DNA of 64,000 nucleotides, taken from NCBI RefSeq assembly GCF_001522585.2, contig NZ_CP013372.1, positions 1,984,001-2,048,000 on the forward strand, given 5' to 3'. The notes beneath the pieces were generated by a model. It saw only the letters and a list, made by a program, of their open reading frames with translations, did not search any database and was not told the origin of the DNA. The position numbers and the translations under genes are program-made. The first letter of the stretch is position 1, and each line of letters opens with the position of its first letter. The stretch comes from Burkholderia sp. NRF60-BP8 (GTDB lineage: Bacteria > Pseudomonadota > Gammaproteobacteria > Burkholderiales > Burkholderiaceae). Positions 6,551 to 15,738 of this stretch are shown here, piece by piece.

Positions 6551-8269
6551 TTACTCGCCGTACAGCCCCAGCAGCTTCAGCGTGACGCCGTTGGTCCAGC
6601 CGAAGCCGTCCTGCAACGGATATTCGCCGCCCCCGCCGCCGCCCGTGCCGGTGCCCTCGACCACGTATTTCTCGACGAGCTTGCCTTCGGTCGCGTACAC
6701 GTGCTTCACGTCGGACAGGAAACGCGTGCCGATGTCCTTCGCGAGCGCCGGATCGCCGTAACGGCGCAGCCCGTCGATCGCGATCCACTGCAGCGGCGCC
6801 CAGCCATTCGGCGCATCCCACTGCTGGCCCGTGTTCTCGGTCGTCGTCGCGAGGCCGCCCGGCTGCAGCAGCGTCTTGCGCACTTCGCGCGCGGTCGCCT
6901 TCGCGCGCTCCGGCCACGCGACGCCCGCGAACAGCGGATACAGCGCGGCGGCCGTCACACCGTCGCGCGGCTTGCGCAATTGCCAGTCATAGTCGCCGTA
7001 ATAGCCGCGACGGTTCCACAGGTAGTGATTGATCGCGGCCGCACGCCGCGCCGCGCGCCCCGAAAAATCGGCCACGCAGGCGATATCGCGCGTGATCGCG
7101 CAGCCCTTCACGATCGTCGTCTCGAGATGGAACATCAGGCTGTTCAGGTCGACCGGCACGATCGAGGTCGTGCGGATCGTCGCGAGCGTCTTGCCGTCGC
7201 CGAACCAGCGCGAGCTGTAGTCCCAGCCGCTTTCGGCGCCCGCGCGCAGGTCGCGGTACACCTCGTTCGCCGGGCGGGACGGCACCGATTTCGCGGTGGT
7301 CACGTCCTCGAGATACGACTCGTCGCGCGGCGTGTCGCTCGCATCCCAGTAGCGGTTCAGCACGGCGCCGTCGGGCATCGCGACCACGTTGCGCGCCGCC
7401 TGCCCGCGCGGCGTCGTGGTTTCGCCCTGCATCCAGTACGCATGTTCCTTGCGCAGCGCCGGCAGGTATTTCTGGTAGACCTTGTCGCCTTCGGCCTGCG
7501 CGGCGAGCGTGACCATGTACGCGAAGAACGGCGGCTGCGAGCGACTCGCGTAGTACGTGCGGTTGCCGTTCGGGATGTGCCCGATCGTATCGATCAGGTA
7601 TGCGAAGTTGTCGAGCATGTCGTCGACGAGATCCTCGCGCCCCGACACCTGCAGCCCGAGCATCGTGAAATAGGTATCCCAGTAGTAGCCTTCGCGGAAG
7701 CGGCCACCCGGCACGACGTACGGCTTCGGCATCGGAATCAGCGAACTGTACGGGGGCGCCGTGACGCTCGTGCGCGTGAGCTGCGGCCACAGCCAGTCGA
7801 TATGCTGGCGCAGCGTCTGATTCGGCGGCGGCGTCACGCCGCCTTCCGGGGGCGGCGTGAAATGCTGGTCGACGAACGCCTTCAGCGAGAAGCCCGGCTG
7901 CGATTTCTGTTGCTGATACAACTGCACGATCGTCGCGGGATCGGTATCGGGCGTGGCGTCGACGAAGGTCTTCTGGTCGGGATAGAGCTGCGCGGTCTGC
8001 ACCGCGACGAACAGGTCGCCGTAGAGCTGGCTCGGCGGCGGCAGCAGCGTGCCCGACGCGGGAGCGGCTGCGGCTGCGGTGGCGGCAGGCGTCGCGGACT
8101 GGCTGGCCGCTTGCGCGGCGGCCTGGTTCGCACTGTCGGCCTGCGCGGCGCAACCGGCGACGGCGAGATAGGCGATGGCCAGTGCGGCGGCCCAGCGCAG
8201 ACGCGGCGCGGGCGGTGACTGGCGCGACGGGAAGCGAGATGCAAGCGGTGCGGCACGACGTGACGTCAT
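6551..8269 (-). CDS. treA: Trehalase (GH37), predicted lipoprotein
   Basis: A 572-residue alpha,alpha-trehalase hydrolysing trehalose to two glucose molecules. Both family signatures are present: [15 protein letters not shown] (187-201) and [13 protein letters not shown] near the C-terminus, with a Glu just before the second. The N-terminus has a basic region, a hydrophobic helix and the lipobox VAGC (37-40), so it is probably a lipid-anchored periplasmic enzyme rather than the soluble periplasmic form of E. coli. An Ala-rich linker (about 45-72) follows the Cys, and a Gly-rich stretch lies near the end ([12 protein letters not shown]). The start was set at 8269 because AAAGGAGGGG precedes it; longer frames lack this. 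Confidence 0.93.
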   Translation of the reverse strand: MTSRRAAPLASRFPSRQSPPAPRLRWAAALAIAYLAVAGCAAQADSANQAAAQAASQSATPAATAAAAAPASGTLLPPPSQLYGDLFVAVQTAQLYPDQKTFVDATPDTDPATIVQLYQQQKSQPGFSLKAFVDQHFTPPPEGGVTPPPNQTLRQHIDWLWPQLTRTSVTAPPYSSLIPMPKPYVVPGGRFREGYYWDTYFTMLGLQVSGREDLVDDMLDNFAYLIDTIGHIPNGNRTYYASRSQPPFFAYMVTLAAQAEGDKVYQKYLPALRKEHAYWMQGETTTPRGQAARNVVAMPDGAVLNRYWDASDTPRDESYLEDVTTAKSVPSRPANEVYRDLRAGAESGWDYSSRWFGDGKTLATIRTTSIVPVDLNSLMFHLETTIVKGCAITRDIACVADFSGRAARRAAAINHYLWNRRGYYGDYDWQLRKPRDGVTAAALYPLFAGVAWPERAKATAREVRKTLLQPGGLATTTENTGQQWDAPNGWAPLQWIAIDGLRRYGDPALAKDIGTRFLSDVKHVYATEGKLVEKYVVEGTGTGGGGGGEYPLQDGFGWTNGVTLKLLGLYGE

Positions 8270-8405
8270 GGCGTGTCCCCTCCTTTCGATGTTGAGTGGA
8301 TCGGCACGAGGTCTCGTTCGCGCGCGCGTTCGTCTCGATGGCCTTCGATCGATACGCGTCATGTTGTGAGGCGAATGCGTGCGACTGTCGCACGAAACAT
8401 GCATG

Positions 8406-9035
8406 TCAAGCAAGTTTCGATTCGCGCGATTCCCGGAGATAGCCGCGCACCGCCCGCCACGCACGCGCTTCGAGCGCATCCGCATCGGTCTCGCCGCGCG
8501 CGCCCGCCGCATCGACGATGCCTTTCACGATCGCGAGCAGATCGTGCGCGACGACGTCGGGCGCGGCGACGCGCGGCGCATCCCGCAACCCGAGCGCATG
8601 CAGCAACGTCGCGTGGATGCGGTCCGCGATGCGCGCGGTGCGCGCGCCGAGCGGCAACCGCGCCTCCTCGAAATCGATCAGCCGCGCGAGCGCCGGCCGG
8701 CGCATCTGGTGCGCGACGGCCCCGCGCACCAGCGTGCGCAGCACGTCGTCGCAGGACGACAGCGCGGCCGCCCGGTCGACGTCGTCGAGCAGATGCGCGC
8801 TCTCGCGCTCGACGAGCGCAGCGGTCAGCGCGTCGCGGTTCGGGAAATACTGGTAGAGCGAGCCGATGCTCACGCCGGCCAGCGCGGCGACCGCATTCGT
8901 CGTGTAACCGTCGAAGCCGTCGCGCTCGAGAATGCGAGCGGCGGCCTCGACGATCGCATCGACGGTGGCCACCGAGCGGCGCTGGCGCGGCGCCTTGCGC
9001 GGCGAAAGCGGAATGCGCGACGACGATTCGGACAT
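8406..9035 (-). CDS. TetR-family transcriptional repressor
   Basis: A 209-residue protein with an N-terminal TetR helix-turn-helix (about 22-68, [20 protein letters not shown]...[21 protein letters not shown]) and a helical ligand domain. Its start lies 20 bases from a TGAGC-n4-GCTCA dyad, a likely self-operator. It is divergent from the MFS exporter at 9411, the classic arrangement for a local drug-efflux repressor, but the trehalase gene is its downstream same-strand neighbour. The effector is unknown. Confidence 0.88.
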   Translation of the reverse strand: MSESSSRIPLSPRKAPRQRRSVATVDAIVEAAARILERDGFDGYTTNAVAALAGVSIGSLYQYFPNRDALTAALVERESAHLLDDVDRAAALSSCDDVLRTLVRGAVAHQMRRPALARLIDFEEARLPLGARTARIADRIHATLLHALGLRDAPRVAAPDVVAHDLLAIVKGIVDAAGARGETDADALEARAWRAVRGYLRESRESKLA

Positions 9036-9054
9036 GGCGGAAGGCGAGTGAATA

Positions 9055-9068
9055 TGAGCAAGCGCTCA
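9055..9068. promoter_or_regulatory. Likely TetR operator
   Basis: TGAGC (9055-9059) and GCTCA (9064-9068) form a perfect dyad with a 4-base spacer immediately upstream of the TetR start, typical of TetR self-operators. Confidence 0.5.
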
Positions 9069-9350
9069 CATTTTAGGAACGCACTGCCACGCCGTCAAAA
9101 GGAATCGCGCCAGCCGGCCAACGTCGATGCGCTCGTCGCATTCGAGCTCGAATGCGCGTTCGACGCGCCGTGCGAAACACCGTTCGGCGATCGCTGCATC
9201 GATCTCCAGCCCGGCATCGAAAACACATCCACGCCCGGCTGCGGCGACGCTGCGTTGTCCACGCCGCGCCGCGCATGCGGCATGCGCCGGCAACGCATCG
9301 CTCGCCCATGCGCAGTCGTCCTTTGTCCGCCATCCTCCGGAAAAGACGAC

Positions 9351-9412
9351 TGTTGCAACATGCGGAACAACTGTTGTCGCACGTGACGCAGCGGTCACAT
9401 TGTGGGCATAAT
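9351..9412. promoter_or_regulatory. Palindrome cluster and -10 box before the MFS exporter
   Basis: Three dyads are packed in under 50 bases: TGTTGCAACA (9351-9360), ACAACTGTTGT (9367-9377) and GTGAC-n6-GTCAC (9383-9398). They are followed by a -10-like CATAAT (9407-9412). The rest of the 9069-9350 interval shows nothing I can name. Confidence 0.4.
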
Positions 9413-10826
9413 GACACCTTTACCGCGCGCCCAGCCCATGTCGCCCGTCTTTCTAGCACCGCTCATCGTTGCCTGTGCGTTGTTCATGGAAAGCGTCGAC
9501 GCGAACATCATCGTCACCGCACTGCCTGCGATGGCGAGGGACTTCGGGCACAACCCCGTCACGCTGAACATCGCGATCACGGCCTACGTGGTCGGTCTCG
9601 GCGTGTTCATTCCGATCTGCGGCTGGCTCGCCGACCGCTTCAGCGCGCGCGCCGTGTTCCGCACCGCGATCGGCATCTTCGTCGTCGGCTCGCTGATGTG
9701 CGCGGCGTCCAACTCCCTCGGCGTGCTCACGTTCGCACGCTTCATACAGGGCGTCGGCGGCGCGATGATGGTGCCGGTCGGCCGCATCATCATCTTCCGC
9801 GCGGTGCCGCGCTCCGATCTCGTGCGCGCGATGAACTACCTCGCGATTCCCGCGCTGTTCGGGCCCACGGTCGGGCCGCTCGTCGGCGGCTTCATCACGA
9901 CCTACCTGCACTGGCGGATGATCTTCTTCATCAACGTGCCGATCGGTCTCTACGGGATCTACCTCGCGAGCAAGCACATCGCGAACACGCACGAGCCCGA
10001 CCCGGGCCCGCTCGACTGGTTCGGCTTCCTGCTGTCCGCGAGCGGCGCCGCGCTGCTGCTGATGGGCCTCACGCTGATCGACGGTTCGCTCACGTCGCGC
10101 TCGAACGCCCTCGTCATGTGCGCGGCCGGCGCCGCGATGCTCGCGTTGTACGTGCCGTACGCGCGCCGCAAGGAGCGCCCGGTGCTCGACCTCAGTTTCC
10201 TGAAGATCCCGACGTATCACGCGAGCGTCGTGGGCGGCTCGCTGTTCCGCATCGGGCTCGGCGCGGTGCCGTTCCTGCTGCCGCTCGCGCTGCAGGAAGG
10301 GCTCGGCATGAGCGCGTTCCACTCGGGGCTGATCACGTGCGCGTCCGCGCTCGGCGGCGCGGTGAGCCGCTCGACGGCCACGCATACGCTGCGCCGCTTC
10401 GGTTTTCGCACGGTGCTGATCTACAACGCGGCATTCGCGGGCCTGGCGATCGCCGCGTACGGCGTGTTCCATCCCGGCATGGCGACCTGGGCGATCTGGC
10501 TGATCGTGCTCGTCGGCGGCATCTTCCCCGCGCTGCAGTTCACGAGCCTGAATTCGATGATCTACGCGGACATCTCGCCGCGCGACGCAGGCCGCGCGAC
10601 GAGCCTCGGCAGCGTCGTGCAGCAGATGTCGCTCGGCCTCGGCGTGACGGTGGCCGGCCTCGTGCTGCACGTGTCGCACTGGCTCCAGGGCCATCGGGCG
10701 ATGGTGTGGTCGGATTTCTGGCCCGCGTTCCTGGTGGTCGGGCTGTGCTCGTTCGCGTCGATTCCGATCACGCGGCGGCTGCCGCCCGGCGCCGGCGACG
10801 AAGTCGCGCGCGGCAAGCGGCAATAG
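9411..10826 (+). CDS. MFS exporter, DHA2 (14-TM, EmrB/QacA-like) family
   Basis: A roughly 471-residue inner-membrane protein. Motif A-like GWLADRFSARAVF and the charged helix-1 signature ESVDANIIVTALPAMA are typical of drug:H+ antiporter family 2, as is the helix-5 region GPTVGPLVGGF. Possible starts are GTG 9402, ATG 9411 and ATG 9438. If CATAAT at 9407 is the -10 box, 9438 (MSPVFLAPLIV) is the true start. It is divergent from the TetR gene, which probably represses it. No membrane-fusion or outer-membrane partner is adjacent, so it likely acts alone at the inner membrane. Substrate unknown. Confidence 0.88.
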   Translation: MTPLPRAQPMSPVFLAPLIVACALFMESVDANIIVTALPAMARDFGHNPVTLNIAITAYVVGLGVFIPICGWLADRFSARAVFRTAIGIFVVGSLMCAASNSLGVLTFARFIQGVGGAMMVPVGRIIIFRAVPRSDLVRAMNYLAIPALFGPTVGPLVGGFITTYLHWRMIFFINVPIGLYGIYLASKHIANTHEPDPGPLDWFGFLLSASGAALLLMGLTLIDGSLTSRSNALVMCAAGAAMLALYVPYARRKERPVLDLSFLKIPTYHASVVGGSLFRIGLGAVPFLLPLALQEGLGMSAFHSGLITCASALGGAVSRSTATHTLRRFGFRTVLIYNAAFAGLAIAAYGVFHPGMATWAIWLIVLVGGIFPALQFTSLNSMIYADISPRDAGRATSLGSVVQQMSLGLGVTVAGLVLHVSHWLQGHRAMVWSDFWPAFLVVGLCSFASIPITRRLPPGAGDEVARGKRQ

Positions 10827-10898
10827 GTGGCAATAGGCGGCATTAAGCGGCGGCCGATGCGGCCAATGACCTGTCGCGCGGCAACGGACGACGAACCG

Positions 10899-11076
10899 GA
10901 AAAACAAAAAAAATCAGCGGACATCCACACGGGGCCGGTGCACAGCCGCATGGATGTCCGCTCAGGGCTCCGGGTCTCCCGATGGGGGTTGGGAATCCCG
11001 GATTCGCTTCCTGCGTGCCATGGACATATGTGCGTCGGAAGCGGAATCGTTGCGCGCACTTGTCGCCGCGCCATGA
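10899..11076 (-). ncRNA. Candidate small RNA ending in a strong intrinsic terminator
   Basis: On the minus strand, a 12-bp stem (AGCGGACATCCA 10916-10927 with TGGATGTCCGCT 10951-10962) runs into ATTTTTTTTGTTTTT, a textbook terminator. Both flanking genes are on the plus strand, so it does not end a known gene. Upstream, a second stem pairs GGATTCGCTTCC (11000-11011) with GGAAGCGGAATC (11037-11048, one bulge). A -10-like TATAGT lies at 11087-11082; a TTGACA at 11114-11109 is 21 bases away, which is too far to be ideal. The predicted RNA is about 180 nt. The terminator is firm; the promoter is weak. Confidence 0.4.
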
Positions 11077-11206
11077 ACTGCACTATAGGGAAACTTGCAA
11101 AACGTATCTGTCAACCATTGTCAGACGCGTTGCGGCCGCGCATCGCACGCGCGCGCCGCTTTCGCGCTAAAGTGGTTCCCGATCGCCACCCTCGACCGTC
11201 CTCCCG

Positions 11207-12418
11207 ATGCTCACGCTCTCGCCCGCCGCCGCCCGCGCACTGCATCTCGCCGCCCAGGGCCTGCTCACGCCGCCGCGCCGCAAGGCGACCAAGTCCGACG
11301 TGCTCGACGCGATCCGCCGGATGGCGCAGTTGCAGATCGACACCATCCACGTCGTCGCGCGCAGCCCGTATCTCGTGCTGTTCAGCCGTCTCGGCGATTT
11401 CTCGCCGCAGTGGCTCGACGAACATCTTGCCGAGGCGCGCCTGTTCGAATACTGGTCGCACGAAGCGTGTTTCCTGCCGATCGAGCAGTTCGGGCTGATG
11501 CGTTACAAGATGCTCGATCCGTCGGGGATGGGCTGGAAATATGCGGCCGAATGGCATGAGCAGAATCGTCCGGAGATCGAACGGCTGCTTGCGCGGATTC
11601 GCGAAGCAGGCCCCGTACGGTCGGCCGATTTCGCGCGCGAGGACGGCGCGAAGGGCAACGGCTGGTGGGATCGCAAGCCCGAGAAGCGTCACCTGGAAGT
11701 GCTGTTCACGACGGGCGAGCTGATGGTGTCGGAGCGCCGCAATTTCCAGCGCGTGTACGACGTGCGCGAACGCGTGCTGCCCGACTGGGACGATGCGCGC
11801 GACCTGCCGCCGCGCGATGCCGTGCTGCCCGCGCTGCTCGACTACACGTGTCGCGCGCTCGGCGTCGTGCGCGCGGACTGGGTGGCCGACTACTATCGGC
11901 TGCCGCGCCGTTCGTACCGCGCGGAGCTGGAGCGGCTCGCCGACGCCGGCGACCTGATTCCGGTGCAGATCGACGGCTGGAAGGAACCGGCCTACGTGCA
12001 TCGCTCGCTCGACGCGCTGCTGCCGGCGGCCGCTGCCGACACGCTGCGCTCGACGGTCACGACGCTGCTGTCGCCGTTCGACCCGGTCGTGTGGGACCGG
12101 CGGCGCGCGTCGACGCTGTTCGGTTTCGACTACACGATCGAGTGCTATACGCCCGCGCACAAGCGGCGCTACGGCTATTTCTGCCTGCCCGTACTGCATC
12201 GCGGCCGGCTGGTCGGCCGCGTCGATGCGAAAGCGCATCGCGCGCTCGGCACGTTCGAACTGAAGGCCGTGCACGTCGAGCCGGGCGTGCGGTTCGGCAC
12301 CGGGCTCGCGGCCGACGTCGCGAAGGCCGTGAAGAAACTCGCGGCGTGGCACGGCACGCCGGAGGTGACGGTCAGGCATGCACCGCCGGAGCTGATGAAG
12401 GCGCTCGCCGATACGTAA
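11207..12418 (+). CDS. YcaQ/AlkX-type DNA glycosylase (winged-helix, HTH_42)
   Basis: A 403-residue soluble protein of the YcaQ family. It carries the catalytic Q-x-Q motif in MAQLQIDTIHVVARSPYLVLFSR (QLQ at about residues 41-43), followed by the family pattern ...LFEYWSHEACFLP. Known members excise crosslinked or alkylated purines and can unhook interstrand crosslinks. The C-terminal half holds the winged-helix repeats, with SPFDPVVWDRRRASTLFGFDY as a strong family block. A short leader follows a -10-like TAAAGT about 35 bases ahead. It is a stand-alone gene. Confidence 0.85.
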   Translation: MLTLSPAAARALHLAAQGLLTPPRRKATKSDVLDAIRRMAQLQIDTIHVVARSPYLVLFSRLGDFSPQWLDEHLAEARLFEYWSHEACFLPIEQFGLMRYKMLDPSGMGWKYAAEWHEQNRPEIERLLARIREAGPVRSADFAREDGAKGNGWWDRKPEKRHLEVLFTTGELMVSERRNFQRVYDVRERVLPDWDDARDLPPRDAVLPALLDYTCRALGVVRADWVADYYRLPRRSYRAELERLADAGDLIPVQIDGWKEPAYVHRSLDALLPAAAADTLRSTVTTLLSPFDPVVWDRRRASTLFGFDYTIECYTPAHKRRYGYFCLPVLHRGRLVGRVDAKAHRALGTFELKAVHVEPGVRFGTGLAADVAKAVKKLAAWHGTPEVTVRHAPPELMKALADT

Positions 12419-12479
12419 CGCGCGTACGCTCGCTCACGCAAGCGGCCCACCTTGCGGCGCACGCGCCGCCGGCCGAGGA

Positions 12480-12698
12480 TCAGTCGCGCAGCTTGCGAAA
12501 ACGCGGTGTGCCGTCTTCGAGGTTGCCGTTGAACATCGCTTCCGGCCGCACCCACAGCCCGCGCGCATGCGGCCACAGATGCTCGTAGACGACCACCGAT
12601 TCCTCGGTTTCGGAGTGGCGCGCAACGCCGATGTAGCGGTACAGGCCGCCCTTGTAGTGGCGGTGCGTCGCGAGCTGTTCGGCTTCCTGTTCGGTCAT
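12480..12698 (-). CDS. DUF1653 protein
   Basis: A 72-residue cytosolic protein matching the DUF1653 pattern: HYKGGLYRYIGVARHSETEE, then VVVYEHLWPHARGLWVRPEAMF and a C-terminal GTPRFRKL. Function unknown. The ATG at 12698 follows GAAGAGAAG. It is convergent with the ycaQ-like gene. The following acetyltransferase (12755-13198) is on the same strand 56 bases upstream, so the two may be cotranscribed. Confidence 0.85.
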   Translation of the reverse strand: MTEQEAEQLATHRHYKGGLYRYIGVARHSETEESVVVYEHLWPHARGLWVRPEAMFNGNLEDGTPRFRKLRD

Positions 12699-12754
12699 GA
12701 TGGCTTCTCTTCGGCAAAAACGGAAAGCGCGTATTGTATGCGCTGCGCCGCGCG

Positions 12755-13198
12755 TCAGCGTTTCGTGTAGAGGTCGGGCCGGCGGATCTCCATCAGCCGC
12801 TCGGGGTTCGCGGACGGACCGAAACCGACCGGCCGATAGAGTTCGTGCGCATCGGTCGTGACGAGCATGATGCGGCGCAGCCGCTGCACCATCTCCTGCG
12901 CGAATATATGGTCGATCAGTGCGCGGCCGTAGCCGTTGCCGCGTTCGGCCGGCAGCACGAACACGTCGCACAGATACGCGAACGTCGCGTGATCGGTGAC
13001 GAGCCGCGCAAACCCGACGAGCCGGTCGCCGACATACGCGCCGAAACACAGCGAGCCCTCGATCGCCCGCTCGACCACGTCGCGCGGAATGCCCTGCGAC
13101 CAATAGGCGTCGCGATGCAGGAAGTCGAAGATCGCGTCGACATCGAGTTCGCGCTTGTCGGTGGAAAATCTCAGCGTGGCGGAAGTGGCAGCGGGCAC
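12755..13198 (-). CDS. GNAT-family N-acetyltransferase
   Basis: A 147-residue GNAT protein with the acetyl-CoA motif A, VFVLPAERGNGYGRALIDHI (about residues 77-96), and a C-terminal ELYRPVGFGPS block. I chose the GTG at 13198 because GGAG lies 8 bases ahead and family similarity begins there; the longer frame to 13360 adds an atypical basic N-terminus overlapping the next gene's promoter. Substrate unknown. It is divergent from the HAD gene. Confidence 0.85.
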   Translation of the reverse strand: MPAATSATLRFSTDKRELDVDAIFDFLHRDAYWSQGIPRDVVERAIEGSLCFGAYVGDRLVGFARLVTDHATFAYLCDVFVLPAERGNGYGRALIDHIFAQEMVQRLRRIMLVTTDAHELYRPVGFGPSANPERLMEIRRPDLYTKR

Positions 13199-13358
13199 GT
13201 CTGTTCTCCAGTTCGAGGGGCAGAAGGCGGAGCGTCGACGATACCGCGCCGTGGGGTGCGGAACAAGGGGCACCAGGGTCTGCCGTAGATGAACAGCCGC
13301 ACTGCCCATCCTCGATTCGGCGACAATGGCATCCGCCGATAAACCGAGACGCCGCCTC

Positions 13359-13982
13359 ATGACCTACCGCCTCATCGCCTTCGACTTCGACGGCACGCTC
13401 GCCGATTCGCTCGACAGTTTTCTCGCGGCGCTGTCGGAAGCGTCGCGCCTGCACGGCTTTCGCGACGCCACGCCCGAACTGCGCCCGGCGCTGCGCGGCA
13501 TGTCGGCGCGCGACATCGTCCGCGCGCTCGACGTGCCGATGTGGAAAGTGCCGCGCGTGACGATCGACATGCGCCGCCTGATGCGGCCGCGCATCGCGCA
13601 CGTGCGGCTGTTTCAGGGCGTCGACGAAACGTTCGACGCGCTCGCCGCGCGCGGCATCCGCATCGCGATCGCCACGTCGAATACCGAGGAGATCGTGCGG
13701 GACCGGCTCGGCCCGCGCGCCGGCGCGCGCGTCGACCATTTCGCCTGTGGCATTCCGCTGTTCGGCAAGGCGCGCCGTCTGCGCGCGCTCGTTCGCGAGG
13801 CCGGCGTGCGCGCCGACGAAGTGCTGTACGTCGGCGACGAAATCCGCGACGCAGACGCGGCACGGCACGCACGTATCGCCTTTCAGGGTGTCGCGTGGGG
13901 CTACACGGCGCCCGACGCGTTGCAGGCACATTGCGCGACGCCGTTGCTGCCGCGCCTCGATGCGCTGCTCGATCGCGTGTAA
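13359..13982 (+). CDS. HAD-superfamily phosphatase (phosphoglycolate-phosphatase-like)
   Basis: A 207-residue protein with all HAD motifs: FDFDGTLADS (motif I nucleophile DxDGT), the ATSN threonine/serine motif II, a Lys in FGKARR (motif III), and GDEIRDADAA (motif IV). The helical cap between motifs I and II places it in the GPH/PGMB subfamily. The ATG at 13359 (MTYRLIAFDF) is preferred to 13326. It probably acts on small phosphorylated metabolites; the substrate is unknown. Confidence 0.85.
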   Translation: MTYRLIAFDFDGTLADSLDSFLAALSEASRLHGFRDATPELRPALRGMSARDIVRALDVPMWKVPRVTIDMRRLMRPRIAHVRLFQGVDETFDALAARGIRIAIATSNTEEIVRDRLGPRAGARVDHFACGIPLFGKARRLRALVREAGVRADEVLYVGDEIRDADAARHARIAFQGVAWGYTAPDALQAHCATPLLPRLDALLDRV

Positions 13983-14259
13983 CGCTTCACGCACGCCACG
14001 CACTCGCGCCCCCCTCGCCCGATGCGCGGCCATCACGACGGTCACGGCCGCGACGCCATCACACCGACGAAATACAGATGACACGCACGTGCATCTCATC
14101 CATTGCATGCGCCACGCGCACGCAAAAATTGCCGCCGACGCATGCGCATCAGGTACGCACTACCGGGCTGCACGCGTGCCCATCGATTCGTCTTACCAAC
14201 CGTTACACAAGCCACAGCACGGTTGCACCTGCTACCCGACCGCTCTCCTAGAATCGGTC

Positions 14260-14356
14260 GGGCCGGATTCGACCGGCGCCGCGGCAGAGCGGCGGTCGAA
14301 TCCGGCCCGGGCGCGCCCGGTCTCTCGCACAGCGACGGATCGCACGATCCGTTTTT
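14260..14356 (+). promoter_or_regulatory. Structured leader with large hairpin and intrinsic terminator
   Basis: Upstream of the DUF4142 gene, GGGCCGGATTCGACC (14260-14274) pairs perfectly with GGTCGAATCCGGCCC (14294-14308). A second stem, CGGATCG-CA-CGATCCG (14336-14351), is followed by TTTTT. A -10-like TAGAAT (14250-14255) lies just ahead, and the ribosome-binding site AAAGGAGGT follows at about 14374. A terminator between promoter and ribosome-binding site suggests attenuation, although it could instead end an unseen transcript. The rest of 13983-14249 holds nothing I can identify. Confidence 0.5.
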
Positions 14357-14386
14357 CAACCAGAGCCCCGATCGAAAGGAGGTCCC

Positions 14387-14965
14387 ATGAACCGCTTTCC
14401 CCACATTTCGCGCCTCGCCTTGTCTGCCGCCGGCCTGCTTCTCGTCGCCGTGACGGCGACCGCGCAAACCGCGCAACCGGCGCCCGCCGCGTCCGCTGCG
14501 CCTGCCGCGACCGCCACGCGCATTCACGAAGCCGACCAAGCCTTCATCACGGACGGCACGAAGACCGTGTCGACCCAGCACGACGCGGCACGCATCGCCG
14601 ATTCGCGCACGTCGGACAGCCAGGTCAAGGCGTTCGCGCAACGCGTGTCGACCGACGATGCAAAGATCATCCAGGCGATGCGCGCGGCGAGCCCGCGCGG
14701 CGTCGACGTGCCGGCCAACGACCCGGACACGACCGTGCTGAACAGCATCAAGAGCCTGCGCGGCGCCGAGTTCGACAAGGCCTATATCGAACAGGTCGCG
14801 CTCGCCGGCCAGCAGAAGGCGATCTCGGCGTTCCAGGCCGAAATCGCGTCGGGTCGCGACACCAAGCTAAAGGAAGTCGCCCGCCAGTCGCTGCCGATCC
14901 TGCAGGCGCACTACGCGGACGCGCAGAAGCTCGCGCAGCGTCATCACCTCGCATCGGCGCAGTAA
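14387..14965 (+). CDS. DUF4142-family exported protein
   Basis: A 192-residue protein with a signal peptide ending near VAVTATA-Q, an Ala/Pro linker and a predicted four-helix DUF4142 domain starting HEADQAFITDGTKTVSTQH. A Lys/Gln/His-rich C-terminus ends ALQRHHLASAQ-like. AAAGGAGGTCCC before the ATG is an excellent ribosome-binding site. Relatives are periplasmic or envelope proteins of unknown function, often stress-induced. The leader upstream suggests tight transcriptional control. Confidence 0.85.
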   Translation: MNRFPHISRLALSAAGLLLVAVTATAQTAQPAPAASAAPAATATRIHEADQAFITDGTKTVSTQHDAARIADSRTSDSQVKAFAQRVSTDDAKIIQAMRAASPRGVDVPANDPDTTVLNSIKSLRGAEFDKAYIEQVALAGQQKAISAFQAEIASGRDTKLKEVARQSLPILQAHYADAQKLAQRHHLASAQ

Positions 14966-15079
14966 CGCGATGCAGCGCCGCGCATCGTGCGCGGCGCACC
15001 GTTTCCCCCGCCGTCGCGCTGCCGCCTCCCCTGCCGGCGGCGCGACGCACGTCGATCGTCGCGCGTCCCGCGTCACCGG

Positions 15080-15679
15080 TTACGTCGCCAGCTTCGCCTC
15101 GAGTCGCGCACGCACTTCCGGCCATTCGTCGTCGATGATGCTGAAGCGCACCGAGTTGCGCTTGCGGCCATCCGGCATGATCCGTTCGTGGCGCACGATG
15201 CCCTCCTGTTTCGCACCGAGCCGTAGGATCGCCGCGCGCGATTTCTCGTTCAGCTCGTCCGTCGTGAACTGCACGCGCACGCAGTGCAGCGTGTCGAACG
15301 CATAAGCCAGCAGCAACCACTTCGCTTCGGTATTCGCGCGCGTACGCTGCGCCGATTCGCTCAGCCACGTGTGACCGATCTCGAGCTTGCGATTCTTGCG
15401 ATCGATTTTCCAGAAGCGCGTACTGCCGATTGCACGGCCCGACGCGCGATCGACGATCACGAACGGCATCACGGTGCCGGCCGCCCGCCCCTGCAACGCC
15501 GTGTCGATGTAGGCGTCGACCGTCTGCGCGCCCGGCACGACCGTGACCGTCAGGTTCCACAATTCGCCGTCTGCCGCGGCGTCCAGCAGCGCCTGCCGGT
15601 CGGATACGTCGAGCGGACGGAGGACGACACGTTCGCCGGTGAGGGTCGGTTGCTCGAGGAAAGACGATGCGTCGGTCAT
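15080..15679 (-). CDS. GNAT acetyltransferase of the RimJ/RimL type
   Basis: A 199-residue protein with the RimL-like pattern: GERVVLRPLDVSDRQALLDA near the N-terminus, GSTRFWKIDRKNRKLEIGHTWL in the middle, then RTRANTEAKWLLLAYAFD and the C-terminal RLGAKQEGIVRHERI. RimL-type enzymes acetylate protein N-termini or small amines; the substrate here is unknown. Start set at MTDASSFLEQ. It lies between DUF4142 (convergent) and the lysR gene (same strand, 59 bases away). Confidence 0.88.
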   Translation of the reverse strand: MTDASSFLEQPTLTGERVVLRPLDVSDRQALLDAAADGELWNLTVTVVPGAQTVDAYIDTALQGRAAGTVMPFVIVDRASGRAIGSTRFWKIDRKNRKLEIGHTWLSESAQRTRANTEAKWLLLAYAFDTLHCVRVQFTTDELNEKSRAAILRLGAKQEGIVRHERIMPDGRKRNSVRFSIIDDEWPEVRARLEAKLAT

Positions 15680-15738
15680 GACGGGATTCCGGAAAATGAG
15701 GTCGATGGCGGCGAAACGCCCATCATACGGCGGTGCCG

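Noticed and set aside
11081..11091. CACTATAGGGA resembling the core of a phage T7 promoter
   Set aside because: The 5' half of the T7 promoter does not match and no phage genes are present, so an 11-base match is taken as chance.
13326..13358. Longer N-terminus for the HAD phosphatase
   Set aside because: Family similarity begins at MTYRLIAFDF; the 11 extra residues are basic and unmatched.
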